Notes: generated by a model from the sequence alone, not told the origin. A stretch of DNA of 43,391 bases from Terriglobia bacterium (GCA_010084195.1 RGPS01000024.1:1-43391); one strand, 5' to 3'. Counted from the first letter of the stretch, positions 8,352-18,857 are shown. Numbers and translations: made by a program.

Positions 8352-11300
8352 TCAATCGGCACTCTCCGCGATTCCACCGGGAATGAGAATACCGGGGCGG
8401 TGAGAATTGGGTTTGTGCGAGCTGGGGTGTTTCCGGGAAAAACGCTGGCGAAGCCGGTCAAAGGATATATAGACGACCGGAGTGGTAAAGAGAGTCAACA
8501 TCTGGCTGACGATCAGGCCGCCAACGATGGCGATGCCGAGGGGCTTCCGAAGTTCAGAGCCGGTCCCGACGCCCAGCGCCATGGGCAGAGCGCCGAGCAG
8601 AGCTGCGGCGGTTGTCATCAAAATGGGGCGGAAGCGAAGGAGGCACGCCTGATAGATAGCGTCGCGGGGACTCATGCCTTCATTACGCTCTGCGGCAAGT
8701 GCGAAGTCGATCATGAGAATCGCGTTCTTCTTGACGATGCCGATGAGCAGAATAATCGCGATCATCGCGATAAGAGACAGCTCCGTGCGGAACAGAACGA
8801 GGCCGATAAGGGCTCCGACACCGGCAGAGGGCAGTGTGGAGAGAATCGTGAGAGGGTGAATCAGGCTTTCGTACAGAATGCCGAGCACAATGTAAACCGC
8901 AAGAAGTGCTGTCAGGATCAGCATCGGCTGGCTGCTGAGAGAGTCCTGATAAGCCTGGGCCGTTCCCGCCATCTTGCTGGTGATGGAGGTAGGCGTGCCC
9001 ATGTCGATCTCCGCTTTGTGGATGGCATCGACAGCGTCACTGAGCGCGATGCCTTCGGCAAGATTAAAGGAAATGGTGGTGGCCGGGAACTGACCCTGAT
9101 GAGGCAGGGAGAGGGGTGTCTGGCCTTCGGAGAAGGTGGCAAACGTGGAAAGCGGGATGCTGACACCACGGGGGGTCTGCACATAGATACGCTCCAGAAC
9201 TTCGGGGCTGGCCCACCAGGATTGCTCGAGTGCGAGGACAACGTGGTATTGGTTAATCGCTTTATACATCGTCGAAACCTGACGTTGTCCGAAGTTGCTG
9301 TAGAGCGCACTATCCACGGCCTGCGCAGTCAGCCCCAGCCGGGAGGCGGTATCCCGGTCAATGGTGACGTTCGACGAGAGGCCGGAACTCTGCTGGTCGG
9401 AACTCACGTCGGCCAGTTCGGGAAGTTGCATGAGGCGGCGCGTGACGCGGGGGGCCCATTCCTGGAGCAGGGGAAGTTCCTGTGTTTGCAAAGTGTACTG
9501 GTATTGAGCGTTGGACTGGCGACCGCCGATGCGGATGTCCTGCGCGGCCTGAAGGAAGAGCTGGGCACCGGGCATTCCGGAAGTCTTGCGCCGGATGCGG
9601 GTAATCACTTCATCGACGGTGGCTTTGCGTTCCGACATGGGCTTGAGTTGGAGGAACATCATGGCGCTGTTGCCGCCGCCACCGCCTCGGCCGCCACCAC
9701 CACCGCCGCCGCCAATGGAAACATCGATAGTATCCACTGCGGGATCGCTGCGGACCTGCTGTTCAAAGTAGCGGGCCTTTTCCGAAAGCGCGGCGAAAGA
9801 GATGTGTTGCTGGCCCTGCACCGAACCCTGAAGCCGACCAGTATCCTGCTGCGGGAAGAAGCCTTTGGGGATCTGAATGTAAAGGTAGACGTTGACGCCG
9901 ATGGTGAGCGCCATCACGACCATCGTCAGCGCCGGGTGTTTGAGGACCACATGCAGCGCGGAGGCGTAGGTGGAAATGATCCACTGATAAAACCGTTCGG
10001 TAACCCGGTAAAGCTTGCCGGGGTTGGGGTTCGACTTCAGCATCCGGGAGCACATCATGGGTGTCGCGGTGAGAGACACCACCATAGAGATGAGGATGGC
10101 AGTCGCCAGCACAACGGCGAATTCGCGGAATAGGCGACCGACGATGCCGCCCATCATGAGGATGGGGATAAAGACGGCGATCAGGGAAATGCTGATGGAA
10201 AGAACAGTAAAGCCAATTTCCTGGGCACCCTTGAGCGACGCAGCCATCGGCGAATAGCCTTTTTCCATGTAGCGGGTAATGTTCTCAATAACCACGATGG
10301 CGTCGTCAACCACGAAGCCAGTGGCAATCGTCAGGGCCATCACAGAAAGGTTGTCCAGCGTGTAGCCGCACAGGTACATGACGCCGAAAGTGCCGATGAG
10401 CGAGATCGGCACGGAAATGGCGGGAATGAAGGTCGCGCGCCAGTTCCGCAGGAAGACAAAGACCACGATGATGACGAGGCCAATGGAAATGATCATGTTG
10501 CGCTCGGCATCGGCAACAGAGGCACGGATCGTATTGGTGCGGTCGTTATCGATATGCAACGTGATGGTGGGTGGCAGAGCGGCCTGGAACTGAGGCAGGA
10601 TGGCACGCACGCGGTCCACCGTCTCGATGATGTTGGCGTTGGGCTGGCGGCTGATCATTAAAAGAACAGCCGGTTTGCCATTCGCCAGAGCCATGTTGCG
10701 GACATCTTCGACGGAATCAATCACATTTCCGAGTTCGGAAAGGCGAATCGGCGCACCGTTGCGGTAGAGGACAACCAGATTCCGATAGTCTTTCGCTTCC
10801 ATCAGCTGGTCGCTGGTGGAGAGGGGCCAGCGGAACTGCTCATTGGAAAGCTCACCCTTCGGGGCGTTGGCGTTCGCAGAACGCAAGAAGCTGGCTACCT
10901 GATCCATGCCGACGTTGTAGCGGGAAACCGGTTGAGGGTTCATTTCCACGCGCACGGCGGGCAAAGAACTTCCACCCACCTGCACCTGGCCGACACCCTC
11001 AATCTGGGCCAGCTTTTGCGCGAAGACGGAAGAAGCGATATCGTACATCTGCGGCGAGGGGACCACGTCCGACTGCATGGAGAGGATGATGATGGGCTGA
11101 TCGGAAGGGTTTACCTTGCGGTAACGAGGATTGGTAGGAAGGTTCGCGGGCAGGAAGGCTTTGGCGGCCTGGACGGAGGCGGCCACATCGCGGGCGGCAG
11201 CATTAATGTCGCGGCTGAGATCAAACTGCAGAATCACGCTGGCCGAACCGAGTGAGCTGTTCGACGTCATTTCCGTGACGCCGGAGATGTGAGAAAGCTG

Positions 11301-11507
11301 TTTTTCCAGAGGGGTAGCCACCGAGGCAGCCATCACTTCAGGACTACCGCCAGGAAGACTCGCGCTGACAAAGATGGTAGGGTAATCTACCTGCGGCAAC
11401 GGGGAAATGGGCAGCAGGGTATACGACAGACAACCGGCAATCGTGATCCCCACCATCAGCAGCGTGGTGGCAACCGGGCGATTGATAAACGGCGTGGAAA
11501 CGCTCAC
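8352..11507 (-). CDS. RND efflux pump, MdtC-like permease
   Basis: A 1051-residue inner-membrane proton-driven exporter of the HAE-1 RND family. It starts [18 protein letters not shown], the usual RND N-terminus. TM4 carries the proton-relay pair in [15 protein letters not shown] (two Asp), and the second half repeats the 12-TM architecture with two large periplasmic loops. The GTG at 11507 overlaps the TGA of the mdtB-like gene (GTGA); the frame extends upstream to 11588 but inside the other gene. An unusual near-pure glycine tract (14 residues, about 599-612, coded at 9672-9713) sits in the second periplasmic loop, just before [11 protein letters not shown]. Together with the preceding gene it probably forms an MdtB/MdtC-type hetero-oligomeric pump. 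Confidence 0.95.
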   Translation of the reverse strand: MSVSTPFINRPVATTLLMVGITIAGCLSYTLLPISPLPQVDYPTIFVSASLPGGSPEVMAASVATPLEKQLSHISGVTEMTSNSSLGSASVILQFDLSRDINAAARDVAASVQAAKAFLPANLPTNPRYRKVNPSDQPIIILSMQSDVVPSPQMYDIASSVFAQKLAQIEGVGQVQVGGSSLPAVRVEMNPQPVSRYNVGMDQVASFLRSANANAPKGELSNEQFRWPLSTSDQLMEAKDYRNLVVLYRNGAPIRLSELGNVIDSVEDVRNMALANGKPAVLLMISRQPNANIIETVDRVRAILPQFQAALPPTITLHIDNDRTNTIRASVADAERNMIISIGLVIIVVFVFLRNWRATFIPAISVPISLIGTFGVMYLCGYTLDNLSVMALTIATGFVVDDAIVVIENITRYMEKGYSPMAASLKGAQEIGFTVLSISISLIAVFIPILMMGGIVGRLFREFAVVLATAILISMVVSLTATPMMCSRMLKSNPNPGKLYRVTERFYQWIISTYASALHVVLKHPALTMVVMALTIGVNVYLYIQIPKGFFPQQDTGRLQGSVQGQQHISFAALSEKARYFEQQVRSDPAVDTIDVSIGGGGGGGGRGGGGGNSAMMFLQLKPMSERKATVDEVITRIRRKTSGMPGAQLFLQAAQDIRIGGRQSNAQYQYTLQTQELPLLQEWAPRVTRRLMQLPELADVSSDQQSSGLSSNVTIDRDTASRLGLTAQAVDSALYSNFGQRQVSTMYKAINQYHVVLALEQSWWASPEVLERIYVQTPRGVSIPLSTFATFSEGQTPLSLPHQGQFPATTISFNLAEGIALSDAVDAIHKAEIDMGTPTSITSKMAGTAQAYQDSLSSQPMLILTALLAVYIVLGILYESLIHPLTILSTLPSAGVGALIGLVLFRTELSLIAMIAIILLIGIVKKNAILMIDFALAAERNEGMSPRDAIYQACLLRFRPILMTTAAALLGALPMALGVGTGSELRKPLGIAIVGGLIVSQMLTLFTTPVVYISFDRLRQRFSRKHPSSHKPNSHRPGILIPGGIAESAD

Positions 11508-14500
11508 ATTGCCTCCGGAATCACAGCGAGGTTTTGGTCCACCTGCGGTTTCGAGCGATGGAAGAAGGCGGAGAGCCGACCGAACCACAGGTACACGACC
11601 GGCGTTGTGAAGAGGGTCAACACCTGGCTCACAACCAGGCCGCCGATGATGGTGACACCAAGGGGCTGGCGAAGTTCGGAACCGACGCCGGTGCCGAAGG
11701 CCAAAGGCACGGCCCCGAGCAGGGCGGCCATGGTGGTCATCATGATGGGTCGGAAACGGAGGAGGCAGGCCTGATAAATGGCTTCGTGTGGCGGTTTGCC
11801 TTCGGTGCGCTCCATTTCGAGCGCGAAGTCGATCATCATAATGGCATTCTTCTGCACAATACCAATCAGAAGAATGATGCCTATAAGCGTGATGATGTCG
11901 AGATCCTGCTTGAACAGGACACGGGCAAGGAGGGCACCCATGCCGGCAGACGGCAGCGAGGAGAGAATCGTGATGGGGTGGATGTAGCTCTCATAGAGAA
12001 CCCCGAGCACGATATACACGGTAATGATGGCGGCCAGAATCAGGAAAGGCTGGTTCGCCAGGGAGTTCTGGAACGCGCGGGCCGTGCCCTGAAAGGACGT
12101 CTCGACGGAGGCGGGCATGCCAATGTCACCGGTCCCTTTGCGGATTTCCTCCACCGCCTTGCCGAGGGATGAACCCGGAGCCAGGTTGAACGAGATGACC
12201 GCAGACGGAAACTGGCTTTGGTGGTTGATGGTGAGAGCAGCAGGAACTTCGCGCACCGTAGTGAACGTTTCGAGGGGCACCTGCGAAAGACGGGCGGCCC
12301 CGGTGAGCGCGGTGTTGGTACCGGCAAGCGCGACCGTGGAGGCCAGATTTTGGGAGGCAGAGCCGACCTGGACATAGAGACGTTTCAGCGCTGAAGCGTT
12401 GCCCTGCCATTCCGGACCCGCTTCAAGCACCACGTGATACTGGTTCGACTGCGTGAAGATGGTGGAAACCTGGCGCTGGCCGAAGGCAGAATAGAGCGTG
12501 TCATCCACCATTTGCGGCGTGATGCCAAAGCGCCCGGCGGTATCGCGGTCAATTTCGAGATGTAAGCCGATGCCACCATTTTGCTGATCGCTGGCAACAT
12601 CGCGAAGCTCGGGGATCTTTTGCAGACGTTCCACCAGCTTCGGCACCCACTCGTCGAGAATTCGCTTCTCCGGAGCGTCCAGCGCGTACTGATACTGCGT
12701 GCGGCTGATGCGATCCTCTACCGTCAGATCCTGGACGGGCTGCAGATAGAGTTTGATGCCGTTCACCTGGGCCAGTTTGGGTTGAAGACGCCGAATGACT
12801 TCGGTGGCGTTGATCTTTCGTTCCTCGAGTGGCTTCAGGGTTATCTGGATACGTCCACTGTTGATTGTGGTGTTAAAACCATCTACGCCGATGAAGGAGG
12901 TGAGGTTTTTCACGGCCTCATCTTCGAGGACAACTTTTGCCAGTTCCTGTTGTTTTATGCTCATGGCCGGGAACGAGATGGTTTCCGGAGCCTCAGAGAT
13001 GCCCAGAATCACCCCGGTGTCCTGGACGGGAAAAAAGCCCTTATTGACGATGCTGTAGAGGTAAACCGTGACCCCTAAAGTAGCAGCGGCAACCAGCAGC
13101 GTGCTGGTCTGGTGGCGGAGGACGAACCGCAGGAAAAAGCCGTAGAGTTCAATGCTCTTGATGAAGCACCACTCGGAGGCGCGGTAGAAAACACCCTGCT
13201 CAGCAGAGTTATGGTGCCGCAGGATACGGGCGGACATCATCGGGGTCAGCGTCAGGGAGACGAAGGCCGAGATGATGATAGTGACGGCCAGAGTGATCGC
13301 GAATTCCCGAAACAGGCGTCCGACAATATCCGCCATAAACAGGAGCGGAATCAACACAGCAATCAACGAGACGGTGAGCGAAACAATGGTGAAGCCAATT
13401 TCCGCCGAGCCCTTCAGGGCGGCAGCCATGGGGGTCTCGCCCATTTCGATGTAGCGCGAAATGTTCTCAATCATCACGATGGCGTCATCAACCACGAAGC
13501 CGGTTGAAATGGTGAGCGCCATCAGGGAAAGATTGTCGAGCGAATAGTCCAGCAGGTACATCACCGCGAAGGTACCGATTAACGAGAGGGGAACAGCGAC
13601 GCTGGGGATGATGGTGGCTGTGAAGCTGCGCAGGAAGAGAAAGATAACCATCACAACGAGAGCGATGGTGAGCAAAAGCGTAAATTCAACGTCCTCAACC
13701 GAAGCCCGGATGGTGGTAGTACGATCCGTGATCACATTGACTTTCACCGTTTCCGGCAGGGAGGACTGGATCTGGGGAATCAGCTTCTGGATGTTATCGA
13801 CGACGCCAATAATGTTGGTGCCAGGCTGACGCTGGATATTGACGATGATGGCCGGAGTGGTATTGACCCAGGCGGCCTGGAACCGATTCTCCGCGCCATC
13901 AATGATAGTGGCGACGTCCCGCAGGCGGATGGGCGCACCGTTGCGGTAGGCGATGACGATGGGGGCGTACTGAGCGCCGGACTGAAGCTGGTCGTTGTTA
14001 TTGATGGTCCACGCCTGCGTGGGACCGTCGAAGTTGCCTTTAGCAGCGTTGACGTTGGCGCTGCCCAGAGCGGAACGCAGCGTTTCCAGGCTAAGACCGT
14101 AGGATGCAAGCGCCACAGGGTTGGCCTGCACACGCACGGCCGGACGCTGGCCACCGCTGATGGTAACCAGGCCGACGCCTTTGAGCTGAGAAATGCGCTG
14201 CGCCATACGGGTTTCAGCCAGTTCCTGCACCTTAGTGAGGGGCATTGTGCTGGAAGTGACCGCCAGCGTCAGAATGGGTGAATCAGCAGGGTTGGTCTTG
14301 GAATAAATCGGAGGGGTGGGGAGTTCGCGCGGCAGGAAGGTTCCGGCACCGTTGATGGCGGCCTGCACTTCCTGTTCCGCGATATCGATGTTCAAATCCA
14401 GCGCGAACTGGAGGGTGATGACAGAGCTGCCGAAGGAACTCACCGAAGTCATCTGCGTGAGCCCCGGAACCTGGCCGAACTGCTTTTCGAGGGGCGCAGT

Positions 14501-14689
14501 CACCGAAGAGGTCATGACCTCGGGGCTGGCCCCGGGATAAAAGGTCTGGATCTGAATCGTGGGATAGTCCACCTGGGGCAGCGCCGAAACCGGCAACTGC
14601 AGGAAGGCCACGATTCCAACCAGCACCAACCCCACCATCATGAGTGAGGTTGCAACCGGTCGTTCGATGAAGATGCGCGACGGGTTCAC
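11504..14689 (-). CDS. RND efflux pump, MdtB-like permease
   Basis: The second RND permease, 1061 residues, starts [18 protein letters not shown] and has the [15 protein letters not shown] motif with both proton-relay aspartates. It is clearly a paralogue of the next gene rather than a duplicate copy. It carries an insertion of about 25 residues ([20 protein letters not shown]) in the second periplasmic region, just before [10 protein letters not shown], where related pumps go straight from YVQ to the VPL segment. The GTG at 14689 overlaps the stop of the membrane fusion protein gene (GTGA). Gene order mdtA-mdtB-mdtC-outer membrane factor resembles the mdtABC/muxABC-opmB loci, which export bile salts, novobiocin or other amphipathic drugs. 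The substrate here is unknown. Confidence 0.95.
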   Translation of the reverse strand: MNPSRIFIERPVATSLMMVGLVLVGIVAFLQLPVSALPQVDYPTIQIQTFYPGASPEVMTSSVTAPLEKQFGQVPGLTQMTSVSSFGSSVITLQFALDLNIDIAEQEVQAAINGAGTFLPRELPTPPIYSKTNPADSPILTLAVTSSTMPLTKVQELAETRMAQRISQLKGVGLVTISGGQRPAVRVQANPVALASYGLSLETLRSALGSANVNAAKGNFDGPTQAWTINNNDQLQSGAQYAPIVIAYRNGAPIRLRDVATIIDGAENRFQAAWVNTTPAIIVNIQRQPGTNIIGVVDNIQKLIPQIQSSLPETVKVNVITDRTTTIRASVEDVEFTLLLTIALVVMVIFLFLRSFTATIIPSVAVPLSLIGTFAVMYLLDYSLDNLSLMALTISTGFVVDDAIVMIENISRYIEMGETPMAAALKGSAEIGFTIVSLTVSLIAVLIPLLFMADIVGRLFREFAITLAVTIIISAFVSLTLTPMMSARILRHHNSAEQGVFYRASEWCFIKSIELYGFFLRFVLRHQTSTLLVAAATLGVTVYLYSIVNKGFFPVQDTGVILGISEAPETISFPAMSIKQQELAKVVLEDEAVKNLTSFIGVDGFNTTINSGRIQITLKPLEERKINATEVIRRLQPKLAQVNGIKLYLQPVQDLTVEDRISRTQYQYALDAPEKRILDEWVPKLVERLQKIPELRDVASDQQNGGIGLHLEIDRDTAGRFGITPQMVDDTLYSAFGQRQVSTIFTQSNQYHVVLEAGPEWQGNASALKRLYVQVGSASQNLASTVALAGTNTALTGAARLSQVPLETFTTVREVPAALTINHQSQFPSAVISFNLAPGSSLGKAVEEIRKGTGDIGMPASVETSFQGTARAFQNSLANQPFLILAAIITVYIVLGVLYESYIHPITILSSLPSAGMGALLARVLFKQDLDIITLIGIILLIGIVQKNAIMMIDFALEMERTEGKPPHEAIYQACLLRFRPIMMTTMAALLGAVPLAFGTGVGSELRQPLGVTIIGGLVVSQVLTLFTTPVVYLWFGRLSAFFHRSKPQVDQNLAVIPEAM

Positions 14690-16101
14690 TGTTTGCGTCC
14701 CCCGCCTTCGCCACCACCGCGGCGACCGCTGCGACCTTCGCCGCCACCGGCCTTGTCAGCACCGGCCTTGTCACCACCGGCCTTATCACCAGCTTTGCCG
14801 GCACCACGTCCCCGACCATTGCGGCCACGGCCAGAGGCCTCGCCGAACTGATCTTCGCCCGGCTTTCGGACGCGGACGGTGCTGCCGTTTTGCAGACGGT
14901 CAATGCCGTCGATGACGACCTGTTCGCCCATTTCGACACCCTTGCGGATCACGGTAGTTTCGCCATCAACTGCCCCCTGATCCACCTGGCGGATCTGGAC
15001 CTTGGATTCTTCGTTGACGATGTAGACAAACGGGCCCTGCTGGCCGCGCTGGACGGCGGCGGTCGGAATCACGGTCTGATTGTTCTCGGTATCAACCAGG
15101 AGTCGGACATTCACGAACTGATTCGGGAACAGAGCATTGTCCTTGTTGTCAAAAACCGCCTTCAGTCTGGAGGTACCGGTGGAAGCGTCAATCTGATTGT
15201 CGACAGTCAGAAGATAACCAGAAGCGAGTTTCTTTGAGTTGTCACGGTTAAAGGCGTCTACCGTGAGGCGCCTGCCACCACGAATTTTTGTCATGACCTG
15301 AGGCAGGGCATCTTCCGGAATGGTGAACAGGGTGGAGATCGGCTGCAACTGGGTAATTACCAGCAGGCCGCCCTGATCCCCGGCACGGACGATGTTGCCG
15401 GGATCGACAAGGCGGAGACCAATGGTGCCGGAGATAGGCGCGGTGATCTTCGCGTAAGTTAGCTGGAGGCGGGCATTATTGACGTTGGCTTCGTCAGTGC
15501 GGATGTTGCCTTCCAGTTGCGCCACCTGGGCACGCTGGGTGTCGAGCAACTGTTTCGGGATGGCGTCCTGCGCCAGGAGTTGGGTGTAACGGTCGAAATC
15601 GAGTTTCGCATTGGCAAGCGTCGCCGAATCCCGAGCCAGAGTGCCCTGAGCCTGCTGCAACTGCACTTCAAAGGGACGGGGATCAATTTCAGCCAGGATC
15701 TGACCCTGCTTGACAGTTTCGCCTTCTTTGTAAGCGATACTCATCAGTTGCCCATCCACGCGGCTGCGGACCGTGACGGTATAGAACGCGGTCACGTTGC
15801 CAAGGCCGTTCAGGTAAACCGGAACGTTCGCTTTGTGGGGCTTCGCCACGGAAACAGGGGTGGGCCCAAAGGCACCTCTGCCACGGCCACCACCACCACC
15901 TCTGCCGCCACCGCCCTGGGGCGTCGCGACGAGACCCGGCTGACCGGCGCGCCACACGGCATAGCCGGCTACGCCTGCAATGATCAGCAGAATCAGGACC
16001 CAGATCAGACCTCGCTTTTTCGGCTTGTCGTTCTGGATGTTGGCCCCGAGTACCGGATCGACCGGCTCGGAGGGAAGGTTGTTGGAAGTGTTCGTCGTCA
16101 T
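14686..16101 (-). CDS. RND efflux membrane fusion protein (MdtA/HlyD-like)
   Basis: A periplasmic adaptor of 471 residues. There is one N-terminal membrane anchor (about 31-50, [18 protein letters not shown]), then a Gly/Arg tract (63-78). The adaptor core has the lipoyl halves around [19 protein letters not shown] and [20 protein letters not shown], a coiled-coil hairpin between them, a beta-barrel, and a membrane-proximal domain with IPTAAVQ. The last ~49 residues are an unusual low-complexity tail rich in Gly, Arg and Lys, with [17 protein letters not shown] repeats and RRGGGEGGG. The ATG at 16101 is the first gene of the efflux operon and is preceded by an inverted repeat at 16123-16146. 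The tail is not part of the normal adaptor fold. Confidence 0.94.
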   Translation of the reverse strand: MTTNTSNNLPSEPVDPVLGANIQNDKPKKRGLIWVLILLIIAGVAGYAVWRAGQPGLVATPQGGGGRGGGGGRGRGAFGPTPVSVAKPHKANVPVYLNGLGNVTAFYTVTVRSRVDGQLMSIAYKEGETVKQGQILAEIDPRPFEVQLQQAQGTLARDSATLANAKLDFDRYTQLLAQDAIPKQLLDTQRAQVAQLEGNIRTDEANVNNARLQLTYAKITAPISGTIGLRLVDPGNIVRAGDQGGLLVITQLQPISTLFTIPEDALPQVMTKIRGGRRLTVDAFNRDNSKKLASGYLLTVDNQIDASTGTSRLKAVFDNKDNALFPNQFVNVRLLVDTENNQTVIPTAAVQRGQQGPFVYIVNEESKVQIRQVDQGAVDGETTVIRKGVEMGEQVVIDGIDRLQNGSTVRVRKPGEDQFGEASGRGRNGRGRGAGKAGDKAGGDKAGADKAGGGEGRSGRRGGGEGGGRKQ

Positions 16102-16122
16102 TCAGCCCGCGTTGTCGTAATT

Positions 16123-16146
16123 ACTGTATCTACTTATGACTACAGT
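16123..16146 (-). promoter_or_regulatory. Inverted repeat upstream of the RND operon, candidate operator
   Basis: ACTGTA (16123-16128) and TACAGT (16141-16146) form a perfect 6-base inverted repeat with a 12-base spacer, 22 bases upstream of the mdtA-like ATG. The adjacent GTAATTAC is a further small palindrome. Its position fits a repressor site for the pump operon, but no regulator gene is linked and no -35/-10 pair is convincing. Confidence 0.35.
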
Positions 16147-16280
16147 CCCTGGTCGGAGGTAACGGTGTCGAGTCAGGGTCAATAAGAAATCTTATACGCC
16201 CAAGCCTGTTGTAACGGCCAGACAGGGGGCGAACGCTTCGGCGGGGAGCGCTGCTTCCATTCTCACACCTTACCTACCTT

Positions 16281-16307
16281 CCCTTGATTGTACTGCGCTA
16301 TCAAGGG
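16281..16307. repeat. Inverted repeat CCCTTGAT-N11-ATCAAGGG
   Basis: The two 8-base arms are perfect and the spacer is 11 bases. Only three T residues follow on the plus strand, so a terminator is unlikely. A protein-binding site is possible. Confidence 0.5.
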
Positions 16308-16392
16308 TTTGCGAACGATGAAGATGCGGGACGGTAACGTTTCCGGACCGAACTGCGGCCTGGGAGCGCACTGGGACGGGTGAACATGGAGT

Positions 16393-16478
16393 TTGTAAAA
16401 AGTGGTAAACCGTCACCCCGGAGGGGCCTCCGGTGCAATCGGCTCGCCAATAGTTACGCGGGGATCTGCTTTTTACAA
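16393..16478. repeat. Nested inverted repeats before the Reeler-like gene
   Basis: Outer arms TTGTAAAAAG (16393-16402) and CTTTTTACAA (16469-16478) are perfect. Inside them lies CCGGAGG (16418-16424) with CCTCCGG (16427-16433) around a GG, a strong GC hairpin. The structure ends 53 bases before the GTG of the downstream gene. It could be a leader structure of that transcript. Confidence 0.5.
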
Positions 16479-16531
16479 CTTTTTTACAATTTTATTTCAA
16501 CCGCAGACAGTACCTCCCGGACTATAGAAGG

Positions 16532-17839
16532 GTGAATCGACTCTCCGCTCTTACCGTTTCCCTTCTCTGCCTGGTCCCGCTGTCGGCGCTGGCCAATAGT
16601 ACCGGCCCCCCCATTCAGCGAACGGGGGCTCCCGTTGACGGGGGCGTCACGTGCACAGCCTGCCATCGTACGTTTGCGGTGAATTCGGACCCGCGCGGCA
16701 GCGTATCTATCGCTGCCAAGCCCTATGTTCCGGGTGTCATGCAGACCATTCAGGTCACCATCACACATCCGGAAGCCCTGCGCTGGGGTTTCCAGTTAAC
16801 CTCGCGTTCAACGACTGATGCGTCGAAGCAGGTCGGGTCCTTTGCTCCCAACACAGTAATCCGCGTGCGCTGCCAGGGTGGCGTGGATGGCCCCTGCGTG
16901 AATGGTGTCCAGGAATTCGCGTCGCATCGTAGTGCTACCGTCACAACCGCCGTTGGTTCCTATACCTATTCGGTCGACTGGACTCCCCCCGCCACCAATG
17001 TCGGGGATATTGTTCTCTATGCTGCCGGCAATGCGGCAAACAACGGTGCAGGGAACGGAGGCGACTACATTTTCAATACCTCGGCCACGATTTCGCCCGC
17101 CGCCTGTGATTTCGCAGTACTTCCCCAGCTCAAAGCCGCAGTGAGTGCCGCGTCCTACCAGGGAACAATCTCCTCAAATTCACTGATCTCGCTCTTTGGC
17201 AGCGGCTTCCAGCCCACTGGTATCACCCGCGGCCTTTATCCTGCAGATTTGGCGGCCGGCAAGGTCCCGACCCTGCTCTCCTGCTTTGTGGTGGAAGTGA
17301 ACCGGAAACGTGCGCCGCTGACCTACACGCGGGATGGTCAGGTCAATGCCATCGTTCCGAGCGGCACGGCGGCTGGCAATGCTGAGGTCCGCGTCGTGGT
17401 GAACCCGAACGGTAGAGTTCCGATCTACAGCGCACCCATCACAGTCACGGCAGCCGACTTCGCGCCGGGTCTGTTCACGGTGGATGGCAAGAAAGCTGTT
17501 GCTCAGATTTCCGGGACCTCCACACTGGTGACGGCTGCCAAGGCGGGCGATCTGGTGACCCTGTATGCGACCGGCCTCGGCGATTTGACAACCAAGGCGG
17601 ACGCTGCTGATATCGCAACCGGACAGAATGCGGCAGCAGGCACGGTGACGGTGAGCCTGAACGGCACGCCGCTGGCCGCATCTGACGTCCTGTACGTCGG
17701 TTCCGCGCCCGGCATGACCGCAGCGCTTTACCAGATCAACATCCGCATTCCGGCGGGTGCCAAGTCGGGCGATGCGGCTGTCAGGCTGTCCATCGGAACT
17801 GCTTCCAGCCCGGACGGAATCACCATCCCGATCCTTTAG
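16532..17839 (+). CDS. Secreted Reeler-like protein with CxxCH motif and Solibacter-type C-terminal domain
   Basis: A 435-residue exported protein with a signal peptide (about 1-21, SLLCLVPLSALA). Residues 30-195 look like the bacterial Reeler-like/choice-of-anchor V domain: GAPVDGGVTCTACH gives a CxxCH motif (Cys41, Cys44, His45) that may bind haem c, followed by the RWGFQLTSRS core. Residues about 205-435 match the C-terminal domain named from Solibacter (TIGR03437): NSLISLFGSGF, VNAIVPSGTA, VTLYATGLGDL and ALYQINIRIPAG. The GTG at 16532 has AGAAGG almost abutting it, so the start is not certain. It appears to be monocistronic, ending in a strong terminator. Its function is unknown; this architecture is common in Acidobacteriota exoproteins. 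Confidence 0.85.
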   Translation: MNRLSALTVSLLCLVPLSALANSTGPPIQRTGAPVDGGVTCTACHRTFAVNSDPRGSVSIAAKPYVPGVMQTIQVTITHPEALRWGFQLTSRSTTDASKQVGSFAPNTVIRVRCQGGVDGPCVNGVQEFASHRSATVTTAVGSYTYSVDWTPPATNVGDIVLYAAGNAANNGAGNGGDYIFNTSATISPAACDFAVLPQLKAAVSAASYQGTISSNSLISLFGSGFQPTGITRGLYPADLAAGKVPTLLSCFVVEVNRKRAPLTYTRDGQVNAIVPSGTAAGNAEVRVVVNPNGRVPIYSAPITVTAADFAPGLFTVDGKKAVAQISGTSTLVTAAKAGDLVTLYATGLGDLTTKADAADIATGQNAAAGTVTVSLNGTPLAASDVLYVGSAPGMTAALYQINIRIPAGAKSGDAAVRLSIGTASSPDGITIPIL

Positions 17840-17858
17840 TTTCCCTAAACAACAACAA

Positions 17859-18812
17859 TCAGGGGGCGACCGGAGAAATCCGGTCGCCCTGTTTTTTTGT
17901 CATGTGACTCGACAACCAGTTGAGAGTTCGACTTTCAAATTCCGTACGGGCGGTGGCCCAAAGGTTGGCGTGTCCGGCGCCGGGAACCAGCCAAAGTTGT
18001 GTGACGGAGGGGTTCGCCACAGCGAGAACGCGGGAGTTGTCCGGGGAAGTCAGGTCATCTTCCAGACCGTGAACCAGAAGCACCGGGGTAGAAGTTCTGC
18101 GAACGCTCTCAACGGCTGATGAAGCGTGCAGATCCATGTCATATCGAAGTCGGGCCCACCGGATTCCGGAGTGCACAAACAGGCCGTTCAGCCACTTCAG
18201 GTGGGCAGGGAGGCTTCGGTGTGTCCGCTCCAGCGCAATGGCAGGAAAACTGGAGTAAGCACTTTCCGCGATCACTGCAAGGAAACGAGTTTCCGTCTTG
18301 AGCGACTGAAGCAGAACGGAGCCCCCCAGGGACACGCCAAAACCGTAAAGTCTCTCGTTACCCGGCTGAGACAGCAACCACTGGGCCCAGGCCCGCACAT
18401 CCTGCTCATCGGATACGCCATACGTTACAAGGCCGGAAGTTTCGCCATGCCCCCGAAGATCCGGTGTCAGAACCGCGTACCCGACTTTCTCGTAAACGGT
18501 ACCCAAAGCAATGACATCGGTCCGATTGCCTCCGATGCCATGGAGCATCAGCAACGCACCGCCCTGGCGGGTCTCCGGCTCGTAATACCAGGCCTTCAGT
18601 AAGGTCCCGTCGGCGGCTTTGGTTTCAACGGCCCGGCAGCGAACATGAGCAACGCAGGGACAAACGGCTGGAATCGGGTTGGGCGCAGGATGCAGAGCAG
18701 ACTCGGCCGCAACCGCCCCCATAACCACTGTCGCAACAGGAACCACCACGCAGAACTGCAGAAGTGAAACGATCAGCCATTTCTTGACGGACCTGTTTGC
18801 CAAGGGAGCCAT
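17859..18812 (-). CDS. Alpha/beta hydrolase, membrane-anchored or exported
   Basis: A 317-residue serine hydrolase of the alpha/beta fold. The N-terminus has a hydrophobic segment (about 12-35) after basic residues, either a signal anchor or a signal peptide. The oxyanion region is LHGIGGNR (90-97), the nucleophile Ser161 lies in GFGVSLGG, the acid is Asp252/253 in HGLEDDLTSP, and the base is His281 in PGAGHANLW. This arrangement is that of the BAAT/FrsA/YqkD-like hydrolases of unknown substrate. I use the ATG at 18812; a TTG at 18818 is possible. It is divergent from the cytochrome oxidase assembly operon across a tandem repeat, and its 3' end contains the terminator of the facing gene. Confidence 0.88.
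   Translation of the reverse strand: MAPLANRSVKKWLIVSLLQFCVVVPVATVVMGAVAAESALHPAPNPIPAVCPCVAHVRCRAVETKAADGTLLKAWYYEPETRQGGALLMLHGIGGNRTDVIALGTVYEKVGYAVLTPDLRGHGETSGLVTYGVSDEQDVRAWAQWLLSQPGNERLYGFGVSLGGSVLLQSLKTETRFLAVIAESAYSSFPAIALERTHRSLPAHLKWLNGLFVHSGIRWARLRYDMDLHASSAVESVRRTSTPVLLVHGLEDDLTSPDNSRVLAVANPSVTQLWLVPGAGHANLWATARTEFESRTLNWLSSHMTKKQGDRISPVAP
17864..17898 (+). terminator. Rho-independent terminator after the Reeler-like gene
   Basis: GGGCGACCGGA (17864-17874) pairs perfectly with TCCGGTCGCCC (17879-17889) around a GAAA loop, followed by TG and seven T residues. It terminates the plus-strand gene. It is also the last coding part of the convergent hydrolase gene, whose final residues GDRISPVAP are encoded by the stem. 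Confidence 0.92.
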
Positions 18813-18819
18813 TGTCAAT

Positions 18820-18857
18820 AGATACGTTACCGCGAACGAGATACGTTACCGCGAACG
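18820..18857. repeat. Perfect 19-base tandem repeat between divergent genes
   Basis: The unit AGATACGTTACCGCGAACG occurs at 18820-18838 and again at 18839-18857 with no mismatch. It occupies most of the 57 bases between the hydrolase ATG and the cupredoxin ATG, so it overlaps both leaders. Each unit contains the partial dyad CGTT/AACG. It may be a duplicated operator or a recent slippage duplication. Confidence 0.9.

Larger units (their letters stand above)
16102..16531. other. 430-base divergent intergenic region rich in dyads
   Basis: This gap lies between the RND operon (minus) and the Reeler-like gene (plus) and contains no gene I can support. It holds the ACTGTA/TACAGT dyad; an 8-base inverted repeat CCCTTGAT/ATCAAGGG (16281-16288 and 16300-16307, spacer 11); a 10-base inverted repeat TTGTAAAAAG/CTTTTTACAA (16393-16402 and 16469-16478); and, nested inside the last, the hairpin CCGGAGG-GG-CCTCCGG (16418-16433). 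A further TTTTTTACAA copy sits at 16480-16489. Both promoters should lie here, but I could not assign -35/-10 boxes. Confidence 0.5.

Noticed and set aside
8400..10133. A 577-codon plus-strand frame
   Set aside because: Antisense to the RND pump gene; composition is the complement of the pump codons.
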